Below are positions 8,988-17,551 of a stretch of DNA of 64,000 bases, in pieces (positions within the stretch are counted from its first letter, which is position 1; every line of letters begins with the position of its first letter). This stretch comes from HGW-17 sp938004375 (lineage in GTDB: Bacteria > Myxococcota_A > Polyangia > HGW-17): contig DAIRVS010000006.1 in the NCBI GenBank assembly GCA_036802685.1, forward strand, positions 4,116 through 68,115, written 5' to 3'. Position numbers and translations under genes: made by a program. Under the pieces are notes generated by a model. That model made no database searches and was not told the DNA's origin. It was given only the letters and a program-made list of their open reading frames with translations.

Positions 8988-10835
8988 ATGAAAACTCTCG
9001 CCCGCAGCCTGTTCCTCTTCGTGCTCTTCGTCTCGGCCTGCAAGCCGCTGCCGCCGTTCCACCAGAACACCATGCCCAACGACTCGGGCAAGATCGCCAA
9101 GGCGGTCGACCGCGTCAACCTGCCACCGGCTGGTCCGATGAACGCGACCGGCGAACCCCTGGTCGTGTTCCAAGGCGCCAACCCCCGCACCGCCATCGCG
9201 GTGCAGGCCTCCTCCGGCAAGGTCCTTTGGAAGCAGCCCACCCCGGACGCCATTTCCCGCTACGTCATCGCCGGATCGCTGGTGGCCTACCTCGACCGCA
9301 CCAAGGGGCTCACCGCCCTCGACGTGCGCACGGGCAGCCCGCTCTGGTCGGTCCCCATGCGCGCCCAGCAGACGTTCATGGGCCTAGCCGGTGCCCCCAA
9401 CGGCAAGATCGCTTACGTCACGAACTTCAAGCCCGCCGGCGATCCCCTCAACCAGGTGTCCACCATCACCATCCTCGGCTCGGACGGCAAGGAGATCTGG
9501 TCCCTCGAGGCCAACGGCCGCATGGGCCTGCCCCTGATGACCAACAACGTCGTGGTGGTGCCCTATCGCAACCAGCACCTGGTCCTGCTCGACACATCCA
9601 AGCCGCAGGAGCTCGCGCGCATCCTGATCCCCAAGGGCGAGGTCCGCTTCATGTCCGCCTCCTCCGAGGGCATCTTCTTCGGTGACCGCCGGGGCATGTA
9701 CCGGCTCGCCGACGACATCGTCGAGGCCGTCGAGAAGGCCCCGACCACCATGACCACCGACATCGCCAACGTCGAGTTCCGGTACTCCCTGGACCGTTAC
9801 GATCCCGTCACGGTGGACTACTCCGCCTACGAGGTCCGGTCCCTGCTGGCCTCCTGGACCCGCGGCAAGGGCGGCCGCGCCGCGCTCCAGGACGGTCGCT
9901 TCGTGATCCACATGTTCAAGTACTTCCTCGGCTTCTCCGTGGACGAGAAGTCCCAGGCCACCCTCCAGTGGGCGGTCATGCACCCCTACACCGATGAACT
10001 GATCGGCTCCACCGCCCAGAAAGAGTACGTCTTCTACGCCAAGGCCGACGGCTCCCTCGAGGCCCTGCGCCTCGCCACCGGCGAGCGCGTGTGGCGCACC
10101 GAGCCCCTGGGCATCCGCATGCGTGGCGCGACCTTCGACGTTGCCGGGCTCGTGCCGCCGACCGCGGCCGAGGTCGAGGCGCCGATCCCGCTCCTGGACG
10201 CCCTGACCGCCATCGCCAATGACCCCGACTCGCGGTACCCCCTCGCCAAGCGCCTGGCCATCGACGCGCTGGCCGTGGTCGGCGGCGCCGGCGTGGGCCG
10301 CCTCATCAAGATGCTCACCAACCCCCAGAGCTCCCCCGAGCTTCGGGAGAAGGCCTCCCGCGACCTCATCGCCCGCCCGGATCCCAACGGCGTGCCCCTC
10401 TACCTGAGCCTGCTCCAGCAGCCCTTCGACTTCATCAAGGGGACCCGCCCGCAGGCCGTCGAGGTCATGGCGACCGTGCTCGGTGCCCTGAAGACCAAGG
10501 AGGCGGTGCCCACCATGCTTCAACTCCTGGCCCACCCCGACACCACCCAGAAGGAGCTGGTCGCCCTCACCGAAGCCCTGCTGGCCATCGGTGACAAGGC
10601 CATCATCCGTCCGTTCCGCGAGTTCCTGCTGGCCTACCGCGCGGATCCGGCCTTCGCCCAGGACATCCACGCCCTGCAGAAGATGGCCGAGGCCCTATTC
10701 CAGATCGGTGGCCCGGCCGAGCGCCAGGTCCTCGTGTTCCTGACCGAGGACGCGCGCACCCTGCCCCGCCTGCAGGAGTACATCACGCGCATGTTCGAGG
10801 AGAGCCGGAAGGCCCCGAAACCCGCCAAGCCGTAG
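8988..10835 (+). CDS. Lipoprotein with PQQ-like beta-propeller and C-terminal HEAT repeats
   Basis: This 615-residue protein starts with a lipoprotein signal (KTLARSLFLFVLFVSAC, lipobox VSAC). Residues about 45-390 carry repeated beta-propeller blades of the PQQ/WD type: AIAVQASSGKVLWKQ, LTALDVRTGSPLWSV and LEALRLATGERVWRT. Residues about 400-610 are HEAT-like helices (VVGGAGVGRLIKMLTNPQSS). The ATG at 8988 is preferred over one at 8976 because it has GAGG at the right distance. The domain mix suggests an outer-membrane or periplasmic assembly scaffold, comparable in principle to BamB, but it is longer and not an obvious ortholog. It sits between the HEAT protein and the cyclic-nucleotide-binding protein, with gaps of 8 and 15 bases. 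Confidence 0.8.
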   Translation: MKTLARSLFLFVLFVSACKPLPPFHQNTMPNDSGKIAKAVDRVNLPPAGPMNATGEPLVVFQGANPRTAIAVQASSGKVLWKQPTPDAISRYVIAGSLVAYLDRTKGLTALDVRTGSPLWSVPMRAQQTFMGLAGAPNGKIAYVTNFKPAGDPLNQVSTITILGSDGKEIWSLEANGRMGLPLMTNNVVVVPYRNQHLVLLDTSKPQELARILIPKGEVRFMSASSEGIFFGDRRGMYRLADDIVEAVEKAPTTMTTDIANVEFRYSLDRYDPVTVDYSAYEVRSLLASWTRGKGGRAALQDGRFVIHMFKYFLGFSVDEKSQATLQWAVMHPYTDELIGSTAQKEYVFYAKADGSLEALRLATGERVWRTEPLGIRMRGATFDVAGLVPPTAAEVEAPIPLLDALTAIANDPDSRYPLAKRLAIDALAVVGGAGVGRLIKMLTNPQSSPELREKASRDLIARPDPNGVPLYLSLLQQPFDFIKGTRPQAVEVMATVLGALKTKEAVPTMLQLLAHPDTTQKELVALTEALLAIGDKAIIRPFREFLLAYRADPAFAQDIHALQKMAEALFQIGGPAERQVLVFLTEDARTLPRLQEYITRMFEESRKAPKPAKP

Positions 10836-10850
10836 CGTCACGGAGCCCCC

Positions 10851-12395
10851 ATGGCCCTCGATTTCTTCACCAAACGCAAGATCCGCAAGGAAGCCAAGCA
10901 ACTGGAACAGACGCTGCAGACCGAGGACCGCCCGGACCTGCGCCTGCGCCTGGCCGGCCTCTACCGCAAGCTCGACCGCGACGACGAGGCCAAGTCGCAG
11001 TACCGCATCGTGACCCAGGCCTACCTCGACGCCGGCAAGCGCGGCCAGGCCGAGGCCGTGTGCCGCAGCGTGCTCGAGTTCTATCCGGGGATCGCCGAGT
11101 TCCAGCAGTTGTTCTCGACGATCACGGGCAAGAGCTTCGGCACCCCCGAGCCGCCCCCGCCCCCGCCCCCGGCCGGCGAGCCGTCGGCCGACGAGGACGT
11201 GGGCCAAATGATGAACCACTGGTCCGAACCCGAGGACCCGACGCCCATCGCCGACTACAACCAGATCAAGATGGACACCTGGCAGGACGAGAGCGATCCC
11301 GGTGCGCGCCGCATCCCCAGCCCACCCGCGGGCGTGCCGCGCATCGCGGCGACCCTCTCGGAGACGATCACCCACCGCTTCCCCACCCGCGAGGACCGGC
11401 TGTCGTCCATCGCCAACGCCGGCGCCAACCGCAACGAGACCATCGACGTGTTCAAGGGCCAGGACGAGGACATGTTCTCCGCCGCCTGGGAGGACGATCC
11501 CACCAGCGACAAGACCCCGGACCGCTTCGAGGCGGCCGACGAGCTCGAGCCCGACGACGACTTCTGGACCACCGCCCCGCTCTTGCGCGAGCTCGACGCC
11601 GCCACCCGCGAGGCCCTGCGCGCGCAGGTGGCCACCGCCGCCTACGACCCCGGCACCGTCATCGTGCGCGAGGGCGATCCGGGCAGCTCGCTGTTCCTGA
11701 TCATCGACGGCGAGGTGCGCGTGACCAAGCTTCAGGCCTCCGGCGAGGAGCTCGAGATCAACACGCTCAACGCGGGCGAGTTCTTCGGCGAGTTCGCGCT
11801 CCTGACCGACCAGAAGCGCCACGCCTCCATCACGGCCTCGACGCGCACCACCGTGCTCGAGATCTCCAAGAAGACCGTGCAGGAGATCAGCAAGAAGTTC
11901 CCCGCCATCCTCGAGGTCATCAAGCGGTTCTACCGCCAGCGGCTGCAGGATCTGATGATCAAGAACCTGTCGTTCTTCAACCTCATCTCCGAGGAGAAGC
12001 GCGCCCAGTACCTGGCCGATCTGCACTTCCACCGCTTCGGCGCCGGCACCCCCATCATCAAGCAGGGCTCCAAGGGCGGCGGCTTCTTCCTGATCCTGCT
12101 CGGCGAGGTCGAGGTGCTCGTCGAGGCCGACGACACGAACCCCGAGAAGATCCTGAGCGTGCTCGGCGAGGGCGAGTACTTCGGCGAGATGGCCCTCCTC
12201 AAGCGCAAGCCCGCCATGGCCACGGTGCGCTCGCGCACCTTCGTCGAGATCGTCCAGGTCCCGGCGAAGACCTTCTTCCAGATCCTCGCCGACCACCCGC
12301 CCATCTGGCGGCAGATGCAGGAAGAGGTCGAGAAGCGCCAGCTCCTCAACCACTACTTCATCTCCGGCCGCAGCAGCCAGTTGATTTCGTATTGA
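10851..12395 (+). CDS. Protein with two cyclic-nucleotide-binding domains
   Basis: This 514-residue cytoplasmic protein starts with a helical TPR-like region (about 1-85: LRLRLAGLYRKLDRDDEAKSQY), then a proline/acid-rich linker (about 95-240). Two CNB/cAMP-receptor-type beta-barrels follow, at about 255-375 and 385-500. The first phosphate-binding cassette, FFGEFALLTDQKRHASI, keeps the FGE and RxA residues. The second, YFGEMALLKRKPAMATV, has FGE but Ala where the phosphate-contacting Arg is expected, so it may be non-binding or structural. There is no DNA-binding HTH, so it is not a classical Crp regulator. The surrounding operon suggests signalling to the envelope proteins upstream. Confidence 0.88.
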   Translation: MALDFFTKRKIRKEAKQLEQTLQTEDRPDLRLRLAGLYRKLDRDDEAKSQYRIVTQAYLDAGKRGQAEAVCRSVLEFYPGIAEFQQLFSTITGKSFGTPEPPPPPPPAGEPSADEDVGQMMNHWSEPEDPTPIADYNQIKMDTWQDESDPGARRIPSPPAGVPRIAATLSETITHRFPTREDRLSSIANAGANRNETIDVFKGQDEDMFSAAWEDDPTSDKTPDRFEAADELEPDDDFWTTAPLLRELDAATREALRAQVATAAYDPGTVIVREGDPGSSLFLIIDGEVRVTKLQASGEELEINTLNAGEFFGEFALLTDQKRHASITASTRTTVLEISKKTVQEISKKFPAILEVIKRFYRQRLQDLMIKNLSFFNLISEEKRAQYLADLHFHRFGAGTPIIKQGSKGGGFFLILLGEVEVLVEADDTNPEKILSVLGEGEYFGEMALLKRKPAMATVRSRTFVEIVQVPAKTFFQILADHPPIWRQMQEEVEKRQLLNHYFISGRSSQLISY

Positions 12396-12402
12396 TCCCT
12401 TT

Positions 12403-12427
12403 CCCCGGGTTGGTCCCCTACCCGGGG
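12403..12427. repeat. Palindromic CCCCGGG/CCCGGGG element between convergent genes
   Basis: CCCCGGG (12403-12409) pairs with CCCGGGG (12421-12427). The right half, GGTCCCCTACCCGGGG (12412-12427), is repeated exactly at 44728-44743. It overlaps the prfC stop codon and may also act as a bidirectional terminator. Confidence 0.6.
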
Positions 12428-14046
12428 ATACGGGCGCGGGCGCTGCGTCCCGGCTGCACGGCCGCGACGAACGTGAGGCCGGGGTTGGACTCCTCGGCGC
12501 GGCGCAGGTAGAACTCCGTCTCGAACAACAGCAGCGGGCGGCCCTCGACTTCCAGAACGCACGAACTGATGCCCGGGCGTTCGAACTTCTCCGGGTCGAG
12601 CTCGCCCTCCACCCAGCGCGCGTGGCGGTACGGCAGGCGATCGAACCGGATCGAGGCGCCGTACTCGTCCTGCAGGCGGTACTGGGTGACCTCGAACTGC
12701 AGGACGCCCACGGCCCCCAGGATCGGATCGCGCTCCATGCGGTGACGGTCGTAGAACAGTTGGACCGCCCCCTCCTCGGACAACTGCTCGAGCCCCTTCT
12801 TCATCTGCTTGCGCTTCATCGGATCGGTCATGACGACCCGCACGAAGTGCTCGGGAGAGAAGCGGGGGATGCCCTCGAACTCGCGGGGTTCGCCCTCGCA
12901 CAGGCTGTCGCCGATGCGCAGCACGCCGGGATCCCAAAGTCCGATGACGTCCCCGGACCAGGCCTCCTCGACCTGGACGCGATCCTGGGCGAAGAACTGG
13001 AACGACTTCGCCAGGGAGAGCTCCTTGCCGGTGCGGGCGTGGAGGACCGTCATCTCCCGGGTGAAGCGCCCGGAGCAGACGCGGGCGAAGGCGATGCGGT
13101 CCCGGTGGCGCGGATCCATGTTCGCCTGGATCTTGAAGACGAAGGCCGAGAACCCGGGCGCGTCCGGGGCCAACTCGCCCAGGCTCGTCTGCCGGGGTCG
13201 CGGTCCAGGCGCCAGCTCGACGAAGGCGTCGAGGAAGGGCTCCACGCCGAAGTTGGTCATCGCGCTGGCGAAGAACACCGGCGTGAGCCGGCCGGCCAGG
13301 AAGGCCTCCCGATCCCACGGGACGCTCGCGCCGTCGAGGAGCTCGAGCTCCTCGAGGAGCTGGTCGTGGGTCTTCGCGCCCACCTGGATCCGGAAACCCT
13401 GGTCCCGGACGTCGCCCACCTGCACGGGCGCCGGGAGGGCGCCGCCCGCGACGCGCTCGAACCGCAGCATCCGGTGGTGCAGGCGGTCGTAGACGCCCTG
13501 GAACGCCGAGCCGGCGCCCACCGGCCAAGTGTGAGCGTGGCAGGGGATGCCCAGCACCTTCTCGATCTCGTCGAGCAGGTCGAACGGATCGCGGCCGACC
13601 CGATCCATCTTATTGATGAAGGTGACGATGGGGATGCCCCGCATGCGGCACACCTGGAACAACTTGATGGTCTGGGGCTCCACGCCCTTGACGCAGTCGA
13701 TGAGCATCACCGCGCAGTCCGCGGCCGCCAGGGTCCGGTAGGTGTCCTCGGAGAAGTCGTTGTGGCCGGGCGTGTCCAGCAGGTTCATCCGCCGGCCGCG
13801 GTACTCGAACTGCAGCACGCTCGTGGAGATCGAGATGCCCCGCTGGCGCTCGAGCTCCATCCAGTCGCTGGTGGTCGCGCGGTCGTTGCGCCGCTGCTTG
13901 ATGGAGCCGGCCAGATGGATCGCGCCACCGTACAGCAGCAGCTTCTCCGTGAGGGTGGTCTTGCCCGCGTCCGGGTGGGAGATGATCGCGAAGGTGCGGC
14001 GCCGGGCGATCTCTTCGGACAGGCGGCTCGTGTCGTTGGGGTTCAT
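12418..14046 (-). CDS. prfC: Peptide chain release factor 3 (RF3)
   Basis: This 542-residue translational GTPase (E. coli RF3 has 529) removes RF1/RF2 from the ribosome after termination. G1 is SHPDAGKTTLTEKLL near residue 20. Switch regions and G3 (DTPGHNDFSEDTYRTL) and G4 (FINKMDR) follow. The RF3-specific sequences IKQRR and RGISISTSVLQF are present, as is the RF3 C-terminal domain (GAVGVLQFEVTQYRLQDEYG). ATG 14046 is chosen because MNPNDTSRLSEEIARRR matches the family start; the open frame upstream is non-homologous. It converges on the CNB gene and is divergent from argF. Confidence 0.96.
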   Translation of the reverse strand: MNPNDTSRLSEEIARRRTFAIISHPDAGKTTLTEKLLLYGGAIHLAGSIKQRRNDRATTSDWMELERQRGISISTSVLQFEYRGRRMNLLDTPGHNDFSEDTYRTLAAADCAVMLIDCVKGVEPQTIKLFQVCRMRGIPIVTFINKMDRVGRDPFDLLDEIEKVLGIPCHAHTWPVGAGSAFQGVYDRLHHRMLRFERVAGGALPAPVQVGDVRDQGFRIQVGAKTHDQLLEELELLDGASVPWDREAFLAGRLTPVFFASAMTNFGVEPFLDAFVELAPGPRPRQTSLGELAPDAPGFSAFVFKIQANMDPRHRDRIAFARVCSGRFTREMTVLHARTGKELSLAKSFQFFAQDRVQVEEAWSGDVIGLWDPGVLRIGDSLCEGEPREFEGIPRFSPEHFVRVVMTDPMKRKQMKKGLEQLSEEGAVQLFYDRHRMERDPILGAVGVLQFEVTQYRLQDEYGASIRFDRLPYRHARWVEGELDPEKFERPGISSCVLEVEGRPLLLFETEFYLRRAEESNPGLTFVAAVQPGRSARARIPG

Positions 14047-14290
14047 GGCGGCTCCCATCCAGGGGTGGGAAAACCCCGTGGACGCGGCACCGCCTATACC
14101 CCAGGGCGGCGCCGCGGGCAAGGCCAATCGTCGGACCGACGACGACCCCGTCCCCGCGCCGCGGCCGTCACCGGCCGTTTTCCCGGACCTCACGCGATAT
14201 CTGTTGATCTTTTCCCCGTTTCTTTCTAAACGGTGGGAATCCCGGCCCCCGAAGGCAGGCCGGCACCATTCACCCACGGAGGTACTTTCC

Positions 14291-15268
14291 ATGCCCATGA
14301 ATCTACGCGGTCGCAACTTCCTCAAAGAGCTCGATTTCACCCCCGGAGAGATCGGCTACCTGCTGGATCTGGCCCGCAAACTGAAAGACGACAAGAAGGT
14401 CGGCATCCGCCACCGCCTGCTCGAGGGCAAGAACATCGCGCTGATCTTCGAGAAGCCCTCCACCCGCACCCGCTGCGCGTTCGTGGTCGCCTGCGTGGAC
14501 GAGGGCGCCCACCCCGAATACCTCGGCAAGAACGACCTGCAGTTCGGCAAGAAGGAGAGCGTAAAGGATACCGCCCGCGTGCTGGGCCGCATGTTCGACG
14601 CCATCGAGTTCCGCGGCTTCAGCCACGACACCGTCGAGCAGCTCGCTCAGTGGGCCGGCGTGCCCGTGTGGAACGGCCTCACCGACCTGTGGCACCCCAC
14701 CCAGATGCTCGCCGACTTCCAGACCGTCATCGAGGAATTTGGCTCGCTCGCCGGCGTGGGCTTCGCCTACGTGGGTGACGGCCGCAACAACGTGGCGCGC
14801 TCGCTGCTGGTGGGCGGCGCCAAGATGGGCATGGACATGCGCATCGTGAGCCCGCGGGACCTGTTCCCCGAGAAGGAGCTCGTCGACACCGTGAAGAAGA
14901 TCGCCGCCGAGACCGGCGGGAAGATCACGATCACCGACAAGATCGCCGCCGGCGTGAAGCACGCCAAGGTGCTCTACACGGACGTGTGGGTCTCCATGGG
15001 CGAAGAGGCCGTGTGGGCCGAGCGCCTGAAGAAACTGCGCCCGTTCCAGGTCAACCAGAAGATGCTGGACATGACCGACGAGAACGACGTCATCTTCCTG
15101 CACTGCTTGCCGGCGTTCCACAACCACGACACCGAGATGACCAAGACCGAGGGCGCCCTGGAGGTCTCCGAGGAGGTCTTCGAGGGTCCGCACTCCCGCG
15201 TCTTCGACGAGGCCGAGAACCGCGTCCACACCATCAAGGCCGTCATGGTCTCCACGCTCGGCGCGTAA
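14291..15268 (+). CDS. argF: Ornithine carbamoyltransferase
   Basis: This 325-residue enzyme transfers the carbamoyl group to ornithine to make citrulline in arginine biosynthesis. The carbamoyl-phosphate motif STRTR is near residue 57. HPTQ near 138 and the ornithine/catalytic-loop motif FLHCLPAFH near 270 are both intact, and the C-terminal NRVHTIKAVM is typical of OTC. GGAGG about 9 bases before ATG supports the start; an ATG two codons on is possible. It stands alone here without other arg genes. The long upstream region open in frame is not coding. Confidence 0.96.
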   Translation: MPMNLRGRNFLKELDFTPGEIGYLLDLARKLKDDKKVGIRHRLLEGKNIALIFEKPSTRTRCAFVVACVDEGAHPEYLGKNDLQFGKKESVKDTARVLGRMFDAIEFRGFSHDTVEQLAQWAGVPVWNGLTDLWHPTQMLADFQTVIEEFGSLAGVGFAYVGDGRNNVARSLLVGGAKMGMDMRIVSPRDLFPEKELVDTVKKIAAETGGKITITDKIAAGVKHAKVLYTDVWVSMGEEAVWAERLKKLRPFQVNQKMLDMTDENDVIFLHCLPAFHNHDTEMTKTEGALEVSEEVFEGPHSRVFDEAENRVHTIKAVMVSTLGA

Positions 15269-15290
15269 GACCGGTTTCGAGCCCACAACC

Positions 15291-15352
15291 CCCCGTAGCC
15301 TGCGAAGTTGCTCGACCGGGGACGGTCGGCGCAACCCGGCAGGCTACAGGGG
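15291..15352. repeat. Complex inverted repeat downstream of argF
   Basis: Nested arms: CCCC/GGGG (15291-15294, 15349-15352), GTAGCCTGC/GCAGGCTAC (15295-15303, 15339-15347), GTTGC/GCAAC (15307-15311, 15331-15335) and CGACC/GGTCG (15313-15317, 15324-15328). It is related to the element at 15380-15420. There is no T-run, so it looks like an interspersed palindromic repeat rather than a simple terminator. Confidence 0.65.
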
Positions 15353-15379
15353 GCTAGCATAAACTGGAAACATGCCTGC

Positions 15380-15420
15380 CCCGGGTAGCTCGCCGACCGA
15401 GAACGGTCGGGCTACCCGGG
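15380..15420. repeat. Palindromic CCCGGGTAGC...GCTACCCGGG repeat
   Basis: Perfect 10-base arms (15380-15389, 15411-15420) enclose a second perfect arm pair CCGACC/GGTCGG (15393-15398, 15405-15410). It is followed by A-rich DNA just before the GntR-regulated promoter. It belongs with the elements at 12403, 15291 and 44722. Confidence 0.75.
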
Positions 15421-15444
15421 AAAAACATCAAAAGAAAAAACAGC

Positions 15445-15505
15445 TTGACGCCCGTGTTTTGGTGCGCTATGTAGCTAGTGTGCTAGTTCACTAGTACACT
15501 AGCAC
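15445..15505 (+). promoter_or_regulatory. Promoter and GntR-type operator of the ABC cassette
   Basis: TTGACG (15445-15450) and TATGTA (15468-15473) have an ideal 17-base spacer. Just downstream, GTGCTAGT (15480-15487) and ACTAGCAC (15498-15505) form perfect inverted arms around another CACTAGT. The palindrome covers the expected +1 region and lies next to the SD of the first gene. The cassette encodes its own YtrA-type GntR repressor, so autoregulation is the natural inference. Confidence 0.7.
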
Positions 15506-15515
15506 GGAGGCACTC

Positions 15516-16376
15516 ATGATCGAAATCCACGACATCCACTTCAAATATTTGAAAAAGCCCCTCTTCCAGGGCCTGGACCTGACCCTGCGGCCGGGGAACC
15601 TGTACGGCCTGCTGGGCAAGAACGGCGCCGGCAAGACCACGCTGCTGAAGTTGTGCTGCGGCCTGCTCTCCCCCCAGGGCGGAAGCCTGCGCGTCTTCGA
15701 CCGCGTGCCCCACCTGCGCCAGCCGGCCTTCCTCTCGGATTTGTTCCTGGTCCCCGAGGAGTTCGTGCTGCCGCCGGTCTCCGGCGCCCTGTACCGGGAC
15801 ATGCTCGCCCCGCTCTACCCCGCCTTCTCCCGGGAGCGGCTCGAGGCGCACCTGACCGAGTTCGAGCTGCCCATGCCGGACCGCCTGGACCGCCTGTCCC
15901 ACGGCCAGAAGAAGAAGTTCCTGCTGGCCTTCGGCCTGTCCACGGGGGCGCGCTTTCTGCTCCTGGACGAGCCCACCAACGGCCTGGACATCCCCTCCAA
16001 GGGCCAGTTCCGCAAGATCCTGGCCTCGGAGCTCGACGCCGAGCGGGTGATCCTGGTCTCCACCCACCAGGTCCGCGACATGGAGCACCTGATCGACCCC
16101 ATCGTGATCCTGGACTCGGGGCGGATCCTCTTCTCCCAGTCCCTCGAGGACTTCTCCGCGCGCTACAGCCTGCTCCACGGCGAGGTGCCCCCCGGCGCCC
16201 GGGTGCTCTACGAGGAGCACGTGCTGGGCAAGAGCCTGTCGCTGGTCGAGGGCGCCCACCCCGGCGCCCTGCCGCTGGACCTGGAGTTCCTCTTCAAGGC
16301 CGTCACCGCGGCCCCCGAACACTTCGTCTCCGCGGCCTCGCCCGCGACCGCCCACCCGGAGGTGGCCCATGCGTAA
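15516..16376 (+). CDS. ABC transporter ATP-binding protein
   Basis: This 286-residue ATPase has Walker A LLGKNGAGKTTLLKL (about 33-47), a modified signature LSHGQKKKFLLAFGL near 128, Walker B RFLLLDEPTNGLD near 148, and the switch His in LVSTHQ. The C-terminal ~70 residues are a family-specific tail. It fits the YtrB/BcrA-like export ATPases that pair with a separate multi-spanning permease and a YtrA-type regulator. GGAGG is 5 bases before ATG. The stop overlaps the permease start by 8 bases. Substrate unknown; cell-wall stress or peptide export is a guess from related systems. Confidence 0.93.
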   Translation: MIEIHDIHFKYLKKPLFQGLDLTLRPGNLYGLLGKNGAGKTTLLKLCCGLLSPQGGSLRVFDRVPHLRQPAFLSDLFLVPEEFVLPPVSGALYRDMLAPLYPAFSRERLEAHLTEFELPMPDRLDRLSHGQKKKFLLAFGLSTGARFLLLDEPTNGLDIPSKGQFRKILASELDAERVILVSTHQVRDMEHLIDPIVILDSGRILFSQSLEDFSARYSLLHGEVPPGARVLYEEHVLGKSLSLVEGAHPGALPLDLEFLFKAVTAAPEHFVSAASPATAHPEVAHA

Positions 16377-17160
16377 ACCCGAGCTCTCCTTCTCCCGCCT
16401 GCTGCGCCTCCTGTGGATGGACGCGCGCTTCTGGACCCGCCCCCTGGCCATCGGCGGCGGCGCCCTCGCCCTGGGCGTGATCGCCCTGTCGTTCCTCGCC
16501 GCCTTCCGGCGCGGCGGAGACGGCTTCCACGCGGGGATGTACGCCTGGATCATGGGCCTGGGCGGCCTGATCTTCACCAGCCGCGCCTTCCTCGAGCTGC
16601 GCCACCCCCTCTCCACCCAGCACTACCTGCTGATCCCGGCCTCGTTCGAGGAGAAGTTCCTCTCGCGCTACCTGCTCAGTTCCCTCGGCTACCTGGTCGC
16701 CTCGTACGTGGGCTACCTGGTCGTCCAACTGATCTCCGAGGGGCTGAACGAGTTGATCCTGGGCCGCTCCAACCCGCTGTTCTTCTTCGGCAGCCTGCAC
16801 CACCTGCAGGTGGTCGCCGTCTACCTGGCCTTCCAGAGCCTGTTCTTCGCCGGCGCCGTGTACTTCCGCAAGTACTCGCTGATCAAGACCTGCCTCTCGG
16901 TGATGGCCCTGTTCTTCCTGTTGATGATCCTCGGCTACGTGGCGTTCCGCCTGATGTTCCTCGGCTACTTCGACGGCATGCAACCCTCCGAGGCCGTCAT
17001 GCTCACGTTCGCCCGCATGGGCGTCACCGGGGATCTGACGGTGGCCTACTACCCGCTCAAGGCATGGACCGAGTGGGCCGCCCGCATCTTCTTCTGGGGC
17101 GCCATGCCGCTTAGCGCCCTCGCGTTCGCCTACTTCCGGCTGCGCGAGACGGAGGTGTGA
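16369..17160 (+). CDS. ABC transporter permease, multi-spanning membrane protein
   Basis: This 263-residue integral membrane protein has about six hydrophobic segments (for example GGGALALGVIALSFLAAF near 30-47, LGYLVASYVGYLVVQLI near 105 and CLSVMALFFLLMILGYVAF near 180). It overlaps the ATPase gene by 8 bases and is followed one base later by the GntR regulator, so it is the membrane partner of the transporter. I do not recognise a named family with certainty; the arrangement matches YtrC/D- or ABC-2-like permeases. Confidence 0.85.
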   Translation: MRKPELSFSRLLRLLWMDARFWTRPLAIGGGALALGVIALSFLAAFRRGGDGFHAGMYAWIMGLGGLIFTSRAFLELRHPLSTQHYLLIPASFEEKFLSRYLLSSLGYLVASYVGYLVVQLISEGLNELILGRSNPLFFFGSLHHLQVVAVYLAFQSLFFAGAVYFRKYSLIKTCLSVMALFFLLMILGYVAFRLMFLGYFDGMQPSEAVMLTFARMGVTGDLTVAYYPLKAWTEWAARIFFWGAMPLSALAFAYFRLRETEV

Positions 17161-17161
17161 G

Positions 17162-17551
17162 ATGCAGTTCACCGATCCCAAGGCCATTTACCTGCAACTG
17201 GCCGACTCGGTGTGCGACCTGATCCTGCGGGGCGTCTACCCGCAGGGGGGCAAGATCCCCTCGGTCCGCGAGCTCGCCGCCGAGGCCGGCGTGAACCCCA
17301 ACACCATCCTGAGGACCGTGTCGCACCTGACCGACCAGGGCATCCTCTTCAACCAGCGGGGCGTGGGCACCTTCGTGTCCGACGACGCCCGGGAGACCAT
17401 CATGCAACAGCGCAAGAAGACCTTTCTAGACGAGGAGTTGACCCAGTTCTTCCAGAAAATCGAGCTGCTCGGCCTGGACTTCGCCGACCTGGCGCCCCTG
17501 TGGCAAGAGTGGGTGGCCGCCCGCCGGGAGGTGCGTCATGAAAACCAGTAG
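17162..17551 (+). CDS. GntR-family regulator, YtrA subfamily
   Basis: This 129-residue protein has an N-terminal winged HTH: IYLQLADSVCDLILRGVYPQGGKIPSVRELAAEAGVNPNTI is the classic GntR pattern, described here by residues about 10-50. It lacks the large effector domain of other GntR groups; the short helical C-terminus (about 75-129) is typical of YtrA regulators encoded with ABC transporters. It probably represses the cassette through the palindrome at 15480-15505. The SD (GGAGGTG) lies within the end of the permease gene. The next gene overlaps by 14 bases. Confidence 0.93.
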   Translation: MQFTDPKAIYLQLADSVCDLILRGVYPQGGKIPSVRELAAEAGVNPNTILRTVSHLTDQGILFNQRGVGTFVSDDARETIMQQRKKTFLDEELTQFFQKIELLGLDFADLAPLWQEWVAARREVRHENQ

